Part shown: positions 10,320-21,700 of the stretch, in pieces
Layout of the letters: each line of letters opens with the position of its first letter
Position numbering within the stretch: position 1 is the first letter of the stretch
DNA from: Casuarius casuarius
Taxonomy: Eukaryota; Chordata; Aves; Casuariiformes; Casuariidae
Assembly (NCBI GenBank): GCA_003342895.1
Contig: PTFA01000038.1
Span: 248,001 to 312,000 of the forward strand
Reading direction: 5' to 3'
DNA: 64,000 nt
The notes under the pieces: generated by a model
The model's database searches: none
Told to the model about the DNA's origin: nothing
The model's input: the letters and a program-made list of their open reading frames with translations, nothing else
Translations under genes and position numbers: made by a program

Positions 10320-12220
10320 TTCAAGCTCAGACTATCTTCCTTGATGTTTTACTTCATGTTTATCTATATCAAAATTTATCTGCCGTTTTTTGGTTTCTGT
10401 ATTGTGAGATTCTTGGATTTCCTTGTCACTGATTTGCCCTTTCTCTGCCTATAAAAGCTAAGTGTCATCTGCAAACTTAGAGATGGTTCAGTGTACTCCC
10501 TTCTCCAAGTCACAAGTGACGTTGAATAACACTATTTCCTGCATTGATCCCCAAGCAACCCTACTTTAATTCCTCCCCATTTTGAAAAATGACTATTAAG
10601 CTATCTTTGCTGGTTAAAAAACAGGAAATATTCAACCCCAGAACAGGACTTTTTTCCCAACCCTGAGGCAACATAGTTATTTCAAAATACAAATTCATCG
10701 TTTCCACTGGATTCCCTTTACCCAGATGCTGATTGACACCCTCACGTAAGTCCATCAGCCTAGTGAGGCTGGACTTCCCTTTACAAAAGCAATGCTAATT
10801 CTTTCCAAACAGACCGTATTTGTGCACATGTTCAGTAATTTTATTCTTGATTATGGGCTGTCACCTTGCCAAAGAACTTGCTCGCAAGCCCATAATTCAC
10901 AGATACCTTCCAGAGCCCTTCTTGTAGATGGGAGTTATGTTAGCAGCACTGCAGGCCTCTGGCACAGCAGCTGTTTGTAATGGTGGATAGCACATCTTTG
11001 CCAGTAGTTCTGCAGTTTCACGTTTGAAAGAATGCTACTCAGTCCTGGTGTCTTATTAATTTATTTATTTGATCTGATATTTCTTGTGTATTGAAATTGA
11101 ACCATTATAAAGAATGCGGTGGGTGTGGGAATATTCCCAAGGTCTTCATTAGCAGAGACCAGTGCAAAGAATTCACGGCGTGGTTTTGCTGTGGCCTTGT
11201 CTCTGAGTGCCTCTTTACACTCCTTCATCAAGCAACCTTGTTGATTCCTTAGCTAGTTTGCTGCTTTCGATGGTTTTAGAGGACTTTTTACTGTGAACTT
11301 GAGCATCCATTATAAGGGGCTGCTCAAATTAATTTCTACCCTCTTAATTTCTTGTTTACATTTGGCCTGTCATGTAGTGTGGCTTTTCCGTTCTCTGCAT
11401 GTGGGCAAGCTTTCCATTTCTTTAAATTCTGACCTTTTCTTTCTGACAGCCTCCTTAACTCCCTATTGAACCAAGCAGGAATTAATTGGGTTGTTCTTTT
11501 TTCCTTTTTTTCCTTTTGGTACATGTTTTACCTGGGCTTCAAATTCAGTATTCCGTGTAGCCATTAGGTTTTCTGCAGGCTTCTTGGGCCGTTCTTTTCA
11601 GTATTTTTTTTTTACTAATAGCCTTGTTTTTACATTGTTCCCTTCACAGTTTTTATCTAGCTCTTTCTTCAATCACCCGCTCTTTTCTCTAGCAACCTAA
11701 TAATTGTGTTGTGATCACTACTAAGGAAGAGCTCTCCCAGTGATGCTACTTGAACTGGTTCCTGAGCACCACTTGAGACTAACTCCAAAATAGCATCTTT
11801 CACGTGAGTTCTAGTACAGGATTTTCTAGGAGTTTTGTCTCTGCATCTCATCCTGATGAATCACTCATCTTGTCTATGTGTATTATTACTACCAGTCCAA
11901 AATTTGCAGTTTCTGTACTCAGCATTTCCTGATCAGTGTCATTGTCGAGGTGGGGGTCAAGAATTCTGCCATGCTTCTCTTTTGCTATAACATCTCATGC
12001 TGTTACACTGTAGGTTTACATAATCCTTCAAAAAGAGTGGAACTCTGCCACCCATACATGTGGCTCTGTCATTCTTGTAAAGTTGATAGTGTAGCAGTGC
12101 TTTATCCCACTGATTATCCTGCTTTTCACAGTGTCTTTGGAATATCTGTTAATATTGGGGTGGTTGTTAGATGTCAAGCATTTCAGTTCCCCCCTGCCCT
12201 TTACGTTTTAGGTCTTTAGA
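10320..12220 (-). mobile_element. Ancient L3/CR1-like LINE, ORF2 endonuclease and RT
   Basis: Read right to left, this is a roughly 1.9-kb body of an old CR1/L3-type non-LTR retrotransposon. The endonuclease is visible at 11851-11669, with 'SGAQEPVQVASLGELFLSSD' followed by 'HNTI', i.e. the catalytic SDHN block near 11722-11703. RT motifs follow in order: 'FCKGKSSLTRL' (about 10795-10760), 'GNPVETMNLYFEI' (about 10700-10660, the place of the first catalytic Asp, now decayed), 'SKFADDT' (10483-10463, the FADD catalytic box) and 'INFDIDKHEVKH' (about 10400-10350). Spacing and order are right for one element. The text resembles the deep CR1-like family frequent in turtles and crocodilians. Many stops and frameshifts show it is a fossil. 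Confidence 0.8.
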
Positions 12221-14560
12221 TGCAATGGTTTCACCAGAGCACACAACACGGTGCCAGCTGCGGCCTCAGGAAAGGGGACCTGGTGATCCAGGCAACCTGA
12301 GAGCAACCCCATCCTTCCTCAGGAGCTCCATTTAGGTCAAGGCCTCTGCCATTTATGTGGCATGTCCTGCATTCCTGGGCGATGCCTCTGGGCTGCCTGC
12401 TATGTTAACTGATTAGTCCCTGTTTGCTCACCCTGGCCACTGGATATATATGTATATATAGGTGTCAAATATGAGGTCTGACAGGAGCCTGCTCCATCAT
12501 CTCCCTGTAGACAAGTGAGTATCTGTCACTTAAAGAGGACATGTGATTTAAGATGATGCTTGTGTTTAGTAAAGCTATCTACATTTACGTGTTAGATAAA
12601 AAATAACTGAAAGAGTAAAACAATAAGAGTAAGAAATTTTGGAAATTCTTGGAAAATCCTTTACAAGGATGAGATGTTAAATTCTGATGCTTAAAAGCTG
12701 TTGCACTGTCTTTTTCTGCTCAGGGCAACTGCTATAAGTCAGTGCTGCAAAAATTACACTATCAAAAATGATGCATGAAGATTGCACTCTTCAGAAAAAA
12801 CATCCTGAAATACCAGCCTAGGGACATTTCACTATCAAGGTAGCATTCTGCTATTTCATTGCCTGAAACTGGGAGAGTCTGCCTCATCCACAAATAGACT
12901 CTGTTTATAGTGTATGAATTGTTTAAAAAAGTATATTAAATCACAAGATCTGTTTTAACAACTGTCTTGTTACAAATTGTTTGGATTACTCGAAAGCTGT
13001 TGGGCTAATATCTTCTTAAAAACTTTCTGATGTGGGATGGAAAAGCTGTTTCATTTTGTAAAAAAAGAAAAGTAATACTATGCTTTTTTCAGTGTTAGAA
13101 ACATGAAAAGAGCCAATATCCACAGAGATGCCAGATGCAGTTTGAAATACAATAATGTAAATCTTTCTGTAACTGCTAAAGAGTGAGGTATGGGGTTGTT
13201 TCAGTCTGGAACTTTATCCATTTTTTTTGTCTTGCCTCTCTGAAAGGAGTATTAGTTTAACAGGAACCTCAGCTTTCTGTTGTAGAAAAGGTATGAAACA
13301 TAGGTAAGAATTAAATTTCATAGAAACATACTAATTAAAGCAAACAATAGGTACTTTTCTACCACTGAGTTTTATAATTGCATCTAAAGCCCTTGAGACT
13401 AGGCAGCTATGTAATTTTTAATATCTTGTAATGTTTTGTGTAGGAATGTGATGGATGTCTTGTACTTCATCAGCCCTATTGTTGACAGACTGCTGGATAT
13501 CTTGAAGCATAATTCACTGTCAACTATCTGTGTGTGTAATTGCATATGTACCCTCTGGGTACAATGCAGCTATTTGCTTCCTAATATCAGTTTGTCATGC
13601 TCCTATGAATATTGCATTTTAAATAGTTAAGAACTAATTTAGTTGAGCTCGCTGGGACTATTTGTTAATGCAAGGTGTTAAGCAGCAGGAGTCAGATACA
13701 GTAATCTTACCTTAATGTCTGGAAAATAACTGAAAACAAATGTTCTTCATTAGCCAGTTGGAAATATGCAAGCAATACAACTTAACAGCAGGGTGGTACT
13801 TGTAGTATTCATGCTGCTTCTGATAACACTAGGCTTTGTTGTTCATTCTCTGTACAACTCTCACCTGGTATCTTGATAGCCTATTTTTCTTGTTTTCTCC
13901 TCTTTTTATTTCATCATGTTTTACTGGATAACTGTCCTGATGTCTGATGAGACTCATACAGAACATCATTGTTTTCCTACAATTTATAAAGCAGGAGGAG
14001 AGCGAGAGAGAGAGTGCAGAGGCCATGGATGGATGCACTTCACATCAGCTGACCTCGCTTCACCACAGTTTATTTTAGATTACTATATTTCAGCCAAACA
14101 TTTTTTTTTCCTTTTTTGATATGCATTCTTTGTTTGCTGGAGCAATTGTGTGGGCATAGAAGTACCCATAAGCCCATACTACCATGGAAACAAGGTCCAT
14201 TGGCTTGATACCGTGGCAATTTAGATGGTTTGTTTAGGATCCTGAAAGCTTGGAGCTCTTGCAATGTGTTTGTGAGCTCCCTTTATAAAGTGCATTACAT
14301 TAAAGTATTGCCCATTTTTCTTGGCTATGTGAACAACACATGTAAGGGTAGTAATTCATCTGATCCACATGTGGGTATATTCATCTAGGGTGCTGCTGCA
14401 TTCTCAGTAAGTGCATCTTTCCTACCACTTAGAAAGCTTCCCTGTACTCTGCCTACCTTTCATAGGAACTGTTGCACTTCCCTGCACAGAAAGACTTTGG
14501 TGATGACCATTTTGTCCCTTGCTGAGTCTGCCTACCACCACCCCAAAACTCAGACCTCCT
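12221..14560. other. Gene-free stretch, mostly AT-rich
   Basis: 12230-12440 is GC-richer and unassigned; it may be flank of the old LINE or another decayed repeat. An alternating 'atatatatgtatatata' tract lies near 12445-12461 and a GA-rich run near 13996-14016. 12560-13700 is AT-rich and free of recognisable repeats. Confidence 0.45.
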
Positions 14561-14664
14561 GAACAGGGCTTGTCTGTGTGGCCAAAAGGAGCAGGCATCT
14601 CCTTTCTTTTAGCAGTTCATGCAGTGCTGAAAGCAGAGTTGCTATTACCTGTTTTTTTGGGCAG

Positions 14665-14772
14665 GAGTTAATGGGCCACTGTGACCAAAGTGCCATTCTG
14701 ACTTCAAATCACTCCAGTCCAGAGAGGGCACCAAGCGTGCTGAGCAAAGGACTAAGTCTCCAGACGTGGCAG
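14665..14772 (+). other. Candidate exon (108 bp, 36 codons)
   Basis: Preceded by 'gtttttttgggcag', a reasonable 3' splice site, and followed by 'cag|gtgagtac', a strong donor. The enclosed 36 codons are open in phase 0 ('ELMGHCDQSAILTSNHSS...LQTWQ') and continue a frame open from 14578. There is no family match and no proof of transcription. Such pairs of splice words arise by chance in sequence of this length, so this is a lead only. Confidence 0.22.
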
Positions 14773-14833
14773 GTGAGTACTCACACTCCATCCTAAACTC
14801 ATTTCCTTTCCCTGGCTGGACAACCAACATCAG

Positions 14834-14966
14834 GACTGATTCAGAACAAAGTGTCCTACCTCGCCCCTTCATGGGAAATGAGTCTTTGCTGGACGCTGAG
14901 GATAGTGGATGTTCAGACTCCGCTCCCTCACTTGAGGAGTTCCTTCTCTTCAGGAACCATCACCAG
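14834..14966 (+). other. Candidate exon (133 bp), acidic serine-rich frame
   Basis: Bounded by 'ccaacatcag' and 'caccag|gtgaag'. One frame reads through with an acidic serine-rich peptide ('GNESLLDAEDSGCSDSAPSL' then 'EEFLLF') that looks more like protein than most frames here. A second frame is open as well. The phase does not fit the candidate exon upstream at 14665-14772, and the 61-nt gap would be very short for an intron, so the two are unlikely to be joined directly. Unrecognised. Confidence 0.22.
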
Positions 14967-15064
14967 GTGAAGTTAGCTAATGGTAGCCAACTGTGCTGTT
15001 GCTGGTTGTGCTGTACGAGTTGCATCCCCACTGTGTGGTAGTGAGATTGTAGAAAATTAAACTT

Positions 15065-15650
15065 GGAATGAAATGCCAATGCCTGTGCAGAGCAGAGCTA
15101 GCTGCAAAATCAGATCAGATTGTTCAGGGCATGTCCAATTTAGTCTTGAAAATCTCCAAGGATGGAGATTTCCCCAGGCTCTCTCGGCTCCTGCTCCAGT
15201 GCTTAACCGCTTTCGTGGTGTAGAATTTTTTTCTTTAGATGGAGGTTTCCCTTACTGCAATTTAAGACTGTTGCCTCCTGTCCTGCTGCGTCAAAGAATG
15301 TGGGTCCTCTTGTCTATAACCATGTATTAGGTAGTGAAAAACTGCGATCTGATCCCCCATGTACTTTCTGCTCTCTAGGCTGAACAAACTCAGGTCCCTC
15401 ACCCTCTCCTTGTATGCCATATGCTCCAACCCATTAGTCATCTTATTTGTACTCTGCTGGACTCGGTCTACTTTCCTGACATCTCTCATGTAATTGTGCT
15501 TCGTAACTGGACACGGCACTCCAGATGAGGCCTCACAAGTGCTGAGTGGAAGAGAATAATCATTTCCTTCAGTGTGCTGGCTTTGCCTTTGCTAATGCAG
15601 CGAGGTTGATGCTGGCCCATGTTATCCTTGGATATATCGTTAAGTCTTCA
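15065..15650 (-). mobile_element. CR1 LINE fragment: RT C-terminus and 3' UTR
   Basis: The minus-strand frame at 15519-15262 gives 'NGLEHMAYKERVRDLSLFSL' followed by 'ESRKYMGD', the near-invariant CR1 block usually read as 'GLEHL.YE.RLR.LGLFSLEKRRLRGDL'. On the plus strand the tell-tale words 'ccaaggatggagatttcccc' (15159-15178), 'ctctaggctgaacaa' and 'cactccagatgaggcctcac' appear in the expected order. The copy is 5' truncated and inactive. The 3' octamer repeats are not preserved at the left end. Confidence 0.85.
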
Positions 15651-16365
15651 AGTTAGGTGCACAAAAGCCTGAGACAGGCTTATATGCAGGAAGATGTATT
15701 TACGGGGTCCGTAGCTAATGGCATACATCAAATCTAACTTTAAAAATTGAGCTTTTGGGGAAAAAAATAAAAAGAGGGAAGACTCTCCCCAGTATCCATC
15801 TGGGAAGAGAAGCAAAGGAGGTTTCCCCAGACCTGTGTCCTTTTCTAGGTGTCCTCTGCATGCAGCGGGTGTTTCTTTTAATGTTTTTTTCACAGTAACT
15901 TTACAGTTGCCTGAAGAGCTACTGATAGAGGAGAGTGGCTTTCTCTCGTTATGTTAACAGTGCCGACTGGAGCGTGTTTTGATCCGGTGTAGATGCTGCA
16001 TGCACTAATTGGCTGTTAAGCTTTGTGCATGTGTTGGGTAATGCTTATTGGTTATTTAATTGACTATTAATTGCTAGCAGTATTTACTAAGTTTTTTTTT
16101 TTTTCCCCCTCCTTATGGAACTGAAAGCTATAAAGTGAGGGGTAGAAAAGGAAGGGGGATAAAAGGATACCAATAAGTGGTAATTGTTTCCTGCCAGAAA
16201 CTGACCTAACATCTGTAACAATGTTGTGTAGCAATTTCTGAATTCACTGGTATAAGGCCCTGAGGATAGGAGCACTTTGGATGCAAGGGTTAAAACAGCA
16301 TAACAGCAGCCTTTAGTAGACAAGTGGAAGGTTACAAAGTTTTGTTAAAGTCAAGGTAAACATCA
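15651..16365. other. Spacer between CR1 copies
   Basis: AT-rich, with a 14-base T run near 16091. No exon or repeat was recognised apart from possible decayed ends of the flanking CR1 copies. Confidence 0.45.
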
Positions 16366-16738
16366 TCTGCTGAATTAGTTACTTTACCATAGAAGGCAAT
16401 TACGTGGGTTAGGCATAAGTTGCTGTTAGTAACTGTGAGTTGGCTGTTGCCAGTAACCTCTTGTCCTTCACCTGTGAGGACTTAGTTCCCACAGAGATGA
16501 TGAGGAACCGCAGTGAGGATGACCATCTTGTAATTCTCAAGAATCACTTTTTTGCCTTTTTTTGAAGATGGATGTAGAACTTGCCTTTTCACAGTCGTTC
16601 AAAACTTTGCCAATGTGGTACAACTTGTCAGAGATGATAGGCAGTGGCCTCACAATGATACTGGCTAGCTCCTTCAGGATTTGTGGATTCATCTTGTCTG
16701 GTCCTATTGATAGTATAATTCTAGTTGGGGGATGACCG
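16366..16738 (-). mobile_element. CR1 LINE RT fragment, left half of a split element
   Basis: The minus frame at 16740-16537 encodes the start of the CR1 RT: 'GPDKMNPQILKELASIIVRP' then 'LPIISDKLYHIG', ending in a degraded 'FKKG..K'. Continuing left to 16366, the nucleotide text follows the CR1 RT further, with 'tagaaggcaattacgtgggtt' shifted by small gaps. Order and spacing suit the same element as the endonuclease fragment at 17725-17860, with a Ty3/gypsy segment between them. Confidence 0.75.
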
Positions 16739-16744
16739 TTTCCG

Positions 16745-17495
16745 TTTTTCAAAAGTTACTTGTGCTCTGGGTGTCCACTGAAAGTGAGCTTGCTTCTGAG
16801 TGGTTGCTGCTATAGGGGCCATGATACCAGGAAATCCATTTATGAATCGCTGGTAAAAGTTGGCCAAGAACCTTTGCTCTGTGCATGCTAGAAGGAGGCT
16901 TTGAACCTGTGATGGCATTAGCCTTCTTGGGCCATACACAAGGCACTAGGGCCCAGCAGGTACCCCAGGAGCCACATCCTCTGCTGGTGGAAGGAGCATT
17001 TCTCAAGTTTGGCATAGAGTTGATGGTGCTGTAAGTGACGCAGGATCTCCTGGATGTGGTCTGTGTGCTTCTCTCAAGTGGTGGAGATCATCAAGATGTC
17101 ATCTAGCTACGCTGCTACGTAACTATTGTGCAAGTCCCTCAGAACATCATTTACAAAATGTTGCAAGGTCACTGGAGCTTTGCAAGGGTAGAACAGCATT
17201 AAAAAATACTTGTAGAGGCCACATCTGATATAAAAAACAGTTTTCCACTCATCTCCCTGCCAGATTTGCAGACTCCTACCAACCTGTGGATCCCTCACAA
17301 GTTCAGCTTTATGAACCAGAGAGCCTACTGCAGGTGTTCAGAGAGCTCTGGGATGAGAGGCAGGGGGTGCCAGTTCCTGATCATGATGTCATTCAGACCC
17401 TCGTCATCTGTTTTTTACAAAAAAATACAGGGTCCCATACAGGGGAGGTGGGGTAATAGGCTTGGTGACAGTAACAGGTTACATTGACAGTCCAG
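16745..17495 (-). mobile_element. Ty3/gypsy (chromovirus-like) pol relic: reverse transcriptase and start of RNase H
   Basis: Read on the minus strand in order: an N-terminal RT remnant ('VFFCKKQ', then 'GLNDIMIRNWHPLPLI', about 17440-17350); 'GDEWKTVF' (17258-17235); 'NDVLRDL' and, across a decayed stop, the catalytic 'LDDIL' (17106-17092); 'LYAKLEKCSFHQQ' (about 17019-16980); 'LANFYQRFINGFPGIMAP' (about 16867-16815); and 'FQWTP' (16783-16769), the usual entry to the RT/RNase H tether. This string of motifs is diagnostic for Ty3/gypsy rather than for retroviruses or CR1, which use YMDD/FADD contexts. At least three stops and several frame changes show it has long been dead. Gag, protease and integrase are not recognisable. 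It lies between two parts of a CR1 on the same strand. Confidence 0.8.
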
Positions 17496-17705
17496 TGGTG
17501 GCCAGACAAATATGAGGGGATGAGTCAGGTCTGAGGCTGAGCTGGGAAGTGCAGCCAGCAGTTCAGATCAGGCCTAGGCACAGGTCTGCCTATGACATAG
17601 CTCAGGCAAGGGCTGAAAGCCCAGGCTTGAGCTTAAATGGAGCTTCTGGGTCCCTAGGCAGAGTGCTGGTGGGGGCCTCAGGCGAGGCTGGTCAGGGCAA
17701 ATAAG
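17496..17705 (-). repeat. Possible gypsy LTR or leader remnant
   Basis: Read on the minus strand, this C-rich stretch contains 'ctccatttaagc', 'ctttcagcccttgcctgagc' and 'ggctgcacttccc'. Its style is like Ty3/gypsy LTRs of turtles and crocodilians as I remember them. It directly precedes the RT remnant, so if correct most of gag and protease has been deleted. No paired LTR or target duplication was seen. Confidence 0.3.
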
Positions 17706-17724
17706 GTTTATTGGTGCACTTAGG

Positions 17725-17860
17725 AGCCTAATGACTTGCATTAAAATTTATTTTCCTTATTGTACTCCAGAAATCGCCTTGATCACTGGTGGCCTGTCAT
17801 GTTGCCTTGCCAGAAAAATGCAGAGGGGTTAAAATTCCCCATGACAACTGGGGTCTGCAG
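17725..17860 (-). mobile_element. CR1 endonuclease fragment, right half of a split element
   Basis: The minus-strand translation gives 'VVMGNFNPSAFFWQGNMTGH' (17848-17790) and then 'SRRFLEY' (17780-17762). This is the CR1 endonuclease block 'LVLMGDFN.PDI.W..N.AGHKQSRRFLE' with the catalytic Asp changed to Asn. In orientation and order it can be the 5'-ward part of the same CR1 whose RT starts at 16738. Confidence 0.7.
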
Positions 17861-18110
17861 CTGCTTGCCTTTCTTGGATTGTCCCTTTATCCCTCTAGTT
17901 TCCTATGTAACAAACATGGGAGGAACAACCTCTCCAGATCACCTCGATGTCTCCCTTTTTCTGCCTTTGGCTCCTCCCCTAAACATCCCAAAATAAGTCT
18001 TACACAATCCTCAAATGCTCTTTCCCTGCATCCCACAGTGTCCCATTCGCCCAGGCAGTGACCCCTCAGTCCGAAAGGTGCTCCGGCGAGCCACCCCCGT
18101 TGGCTCACCT
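17861..18110. other. Unassigned GC-richer flank
   Basis: Contains several CpGs near 18046-18105 and minus frame 18108-17887 (73 codons), which has no recognised motif. It could be further CR1 ORF2/ORF1 sequence too decayed to read. Confidence 0.3.
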
Positions 18111-18703
18111 TTCTGGGATCTCACACCTGGACCATGGGGCTGATGCTGCTCTGGGACAGCCCCAGAGGAGCCAGACAGGGTGTCTGTTCCTCTGAGCAGG
18201 TAGTTTGTGTCCTGCCCTCCACTGTGCTCCTCTGTGCTTGTGGCGATGAGCTTTTTGTCAAAAACCTAACAAGTGGTATGTGTCATTTTTTTCTACGATG
18301 TTCTGCATCAGAAAGCTTCAGAGAGGAAGTTCTTTTCTCCTTCTGAATTATCTCCAGTAATAGCAATGTGAGCACGTGGAAAAGCAAGAGCATGTTTTGT
18401 TAAATAATCATTGGAACTATTGTCAGAAAAATAATTAACTCAAGACTGGTACTAAACAGCGGTATGCTTTGGCACACGGCCTGAGAAAGAAACAAAATGC
18501 AGTAATCTCAGAATACAATTACAGAAACAAAATACATGCTCTGACTGTAATGTCACTTTTCAGAACTTCCTTTTTTGTATTTTTCCCTCTTTTAATAGTT
18601 TTTCCTCAGATACAGCATGTGCTTAATGCAATGAATTAAAAGAGTACAGATGTTTCATTTTACTGCACATAGCATTATCAAGAAAATAAATTGTTGCCTT
18701 GAC

Positions 18704-18733
18704 TTTTTTTTTTTTTTTTTTTTTTTTTNTTNN
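18704..18733. repeat. Poly-T run ending in ambiguous bases
   Basis: 25 T followed by N, TT and NN before GGAAGGG. The run length and the Ns mark an unresolved homopolymer, so the true sequence here is uncertain. Confidence 0.9.
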
Positions 18734-21700
18734 GGAAGGGTTTTTGAGGAAGAGGTGATGAGGAAGAGGGACAACTAAAAAGCCCTGCCTTAGCAGCCTT
18801 TCAGAAACCCTTAAATCTATGAAGAATAAATGAGAAGTGCTGTCCTTCCTTAAATTTCACCTGCATATTCCTTAGTCCATCTTTGGCTTTTTCTTCTCTT
18901 GTGTGTTTGCTGTGGGTTTTGACTTCAGGTGTGAACTGCACACCACCATCTGACACAAGCACTGACAAATCTTTGCTATTCTGCTATGTAATATTTGCTG
19001 TCTTTAATCTTTGTTACTATACACAGTTATGCTGGCAGATGCAACGTCGACCAGTTACTTCCTTTTGTCATCCCGTTGTCCCTTTCAGGGAAAACAAATA
19101 CTATAAATAGCTACGTATCTTCAGGGTACATTTCCATCTCAGGGCAATTTCAGTGGTTTCTGTGTGGGCGGTCATTGGAGAACAATACACTGCATGGTGC
19201 AGAACTCTATTTTCTTCCCCTGAAATGTGCACCTAGCTTCTACCTATTCAGAAGTTCAGCTGCCATGGGCAACACACTTACTGTTTCTTCCTCAGCACAG
19301 GGCAAGCTGCAGAAGGTTTCCCATCTGTCCTTGAGAAGCTTCTCCTGTCGTGGTTTTCAAAGGTGAGATGTCTCCTTCCTTTCCCGTTCTCCCTGAATTT
19401 GCAGCCCACTGCACGCTCCTGTTGAAGTGACACAGATGCCATCTCACTCCTCATGATATTTGCCACCCTTCTGGTTGCAGGCAGACAGAAGAGGGTTGCT
19501 TGCCAAGTTGCGGGTGATGTGTATTGCCCTGCCAGAAAAAGCCTGTCTTTTTCCCCTGTAGTGCACCATCATTACTAACATGAAATCTAACATTTTAAAT
19601 GTGTTATTTTATTTGGAATTAAATAAAATAGGAAATACTAAATAAAATAGGAAAAAGAGGAAATCGGGTAGGAAGAGCTGGAAAAATTGTGGAGGTAGTA
19701 TGTAGCAGCAGCCAGGCTGTATGTATGTAAATGGAGCAGTTTCTAGAAAACCAGGTCATGAATGAATTGGGAATGAATTTCTTATAAATCCCACATGAAA
19801 TGCTTCAGATTTTTAGCTATTGCTTTCTTTTCCTCTCCTTCCTGCTGTCTCACATCTTATGAAGCTGGAGAGAGAGATCTTAACTGTAGCAAGTTGCTAT
19901 GGATTCTCCACGATAAATTCTGCAATGCTTATACTCTATAAAAAGAAACAGTTGTTCATTGCTTTGACCTTAATTGGTGAATGAGCTTTAAAACTCTCAT
20001 CTGTAAGAAGTACTTGATTATGTTCAGTTCATTAGAAAATGAGTCATCCAAGTGAGTAAATATTTCTTAAATACTAACACAAGAAATCCAAATTGCAGCA
20101 AGGAAATTGTTGCTTTAATGTAAAAACATAACATTACTTAGGAAAATCCTAGGTATTTCCTAATATGAAGGATTTTTTTAGTGCCTCTCTGCATTATTAC
20201 TTTAGAACACTAGAGTGTGCTCATGATTCATGATTTCCTTTCTTCCAGAACCTTGTTCTGAAAGCTGGTCGTCCTCATGTTCTACTAACCATAAATGAAA
20301 AAGAAACTTTAAATGAAATAATGCCTTTTACTGCATATTGCAGGATTTTTTTTTTTTGGCTAAGTGAAGTGTAGTTTAATAAAAGACTTAAATAATATTC
20401 TCAATAATGAATTAATAAAATTCTGACTTTCATCACTGTTTTTACAGATCCTCATCGACTTCTCCTCACCCAAAAGCTTTTTTCTTTGTTTTTTTTTTTT
20501 TTCCTTGCAATTGACAGTCCGAGGTGTTTTGGAAGTCTTTTGACATAAGCTATTCTTTTTTTTCCTCTGAGAGCACCACAGGGTTTTTAGTGTAATACTA
20601 GAATTTTTATCATGCATTTTTTGAATGTTTTCACTGTCATAGTGGTCCCAACTATTCTAAATTTCCATTTTGGTATTCAGGAGCATTTGGGTAAATGAAC
20701 CACAAGCAGTGGTAGTATTTCCGTTCCTTGATTGGATGAGCAGTTCTGGCATGAATAACATACTTGTGTGTGTACAGATATAGTCTTTGGAGTCCCAAAT
20801 ATGCACCCATGAGATCTTGAAACTAATTTCTTATGAGTATTTCTGCTAAAAAAGGAATGCTAGGGTATTTGCTGAGAGCAAATGTAAAAGGATCTGGCCG
20901 TCCCGAGCTCCTGCAGGAATTCAAGCATAGTTGCATTTGTTACACTAATTCTAATTAGTTCCAGTCAAGCAGCTTACACACTTGTTTGGTTTTTGTACCT
21001 GGACTGTGTCAAACTTAAGTTCATTGGGGTCTGCAAAAACCACACACAAACTGAAAATGGCTAATGTTTCAAGTAAAGAATAAAACTGAAACTGGACAGA
21101 GATTTGCAGGCATTCACCTACATTCATGCGTATGTGCAAATGTTAAGGATAATCTTACAGTTTTTGTGACTGTAATCCTAACCATTTCTTCAGTCCTCAG
21201 CATTGTCACCATCACACAGGGCAACTGTACCGTGTATTTGCACACCCAACCCTGGACTACGGCAAGCTCCCAAATGTTCTTGTTAAATACGTTTGCCTCA
21301 GACTGGGATCAACAGATGCAGACCCTGTGGCAGGGTTTGGAGTCCAAATTCTGGAGGTAATTCCATCCTGTGATGTACCGACAGAACAAAATTGCTGTGT
21401 TTTCAGCAATTCTGAAATTCATTTCTCGATTTATGCTGTGTTCTGGTAGGAGGCCGTGCTGGTTATTTCAGAAGTAGGTGCAAGAAAATCTGAACAGGGA
21501 GGTCTGGCCTTCTCAGACCTGGTTGGATTCTTTCTTGTATAGCAATAGTTCTGACAGTGGTGAAATTAGGGAGGAAATAAAGAATGGAAATTAGAGGAAG
21601 AAGTAAGTTAGAGCTCATCTGCATCTCACACACATCAGGCTGGGTCATGCAGGTGGTGCCGCACAAGTGAGCCTTAAGAAGAGATGTTTAGTTTGGATTT

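Noticed and set aside
21201..21356. Possible exon within a 98-codon plus ORF
   Set aside because: Acceptor is plausible, but the donor (gtaatt) is weak and no conservation can be judged.
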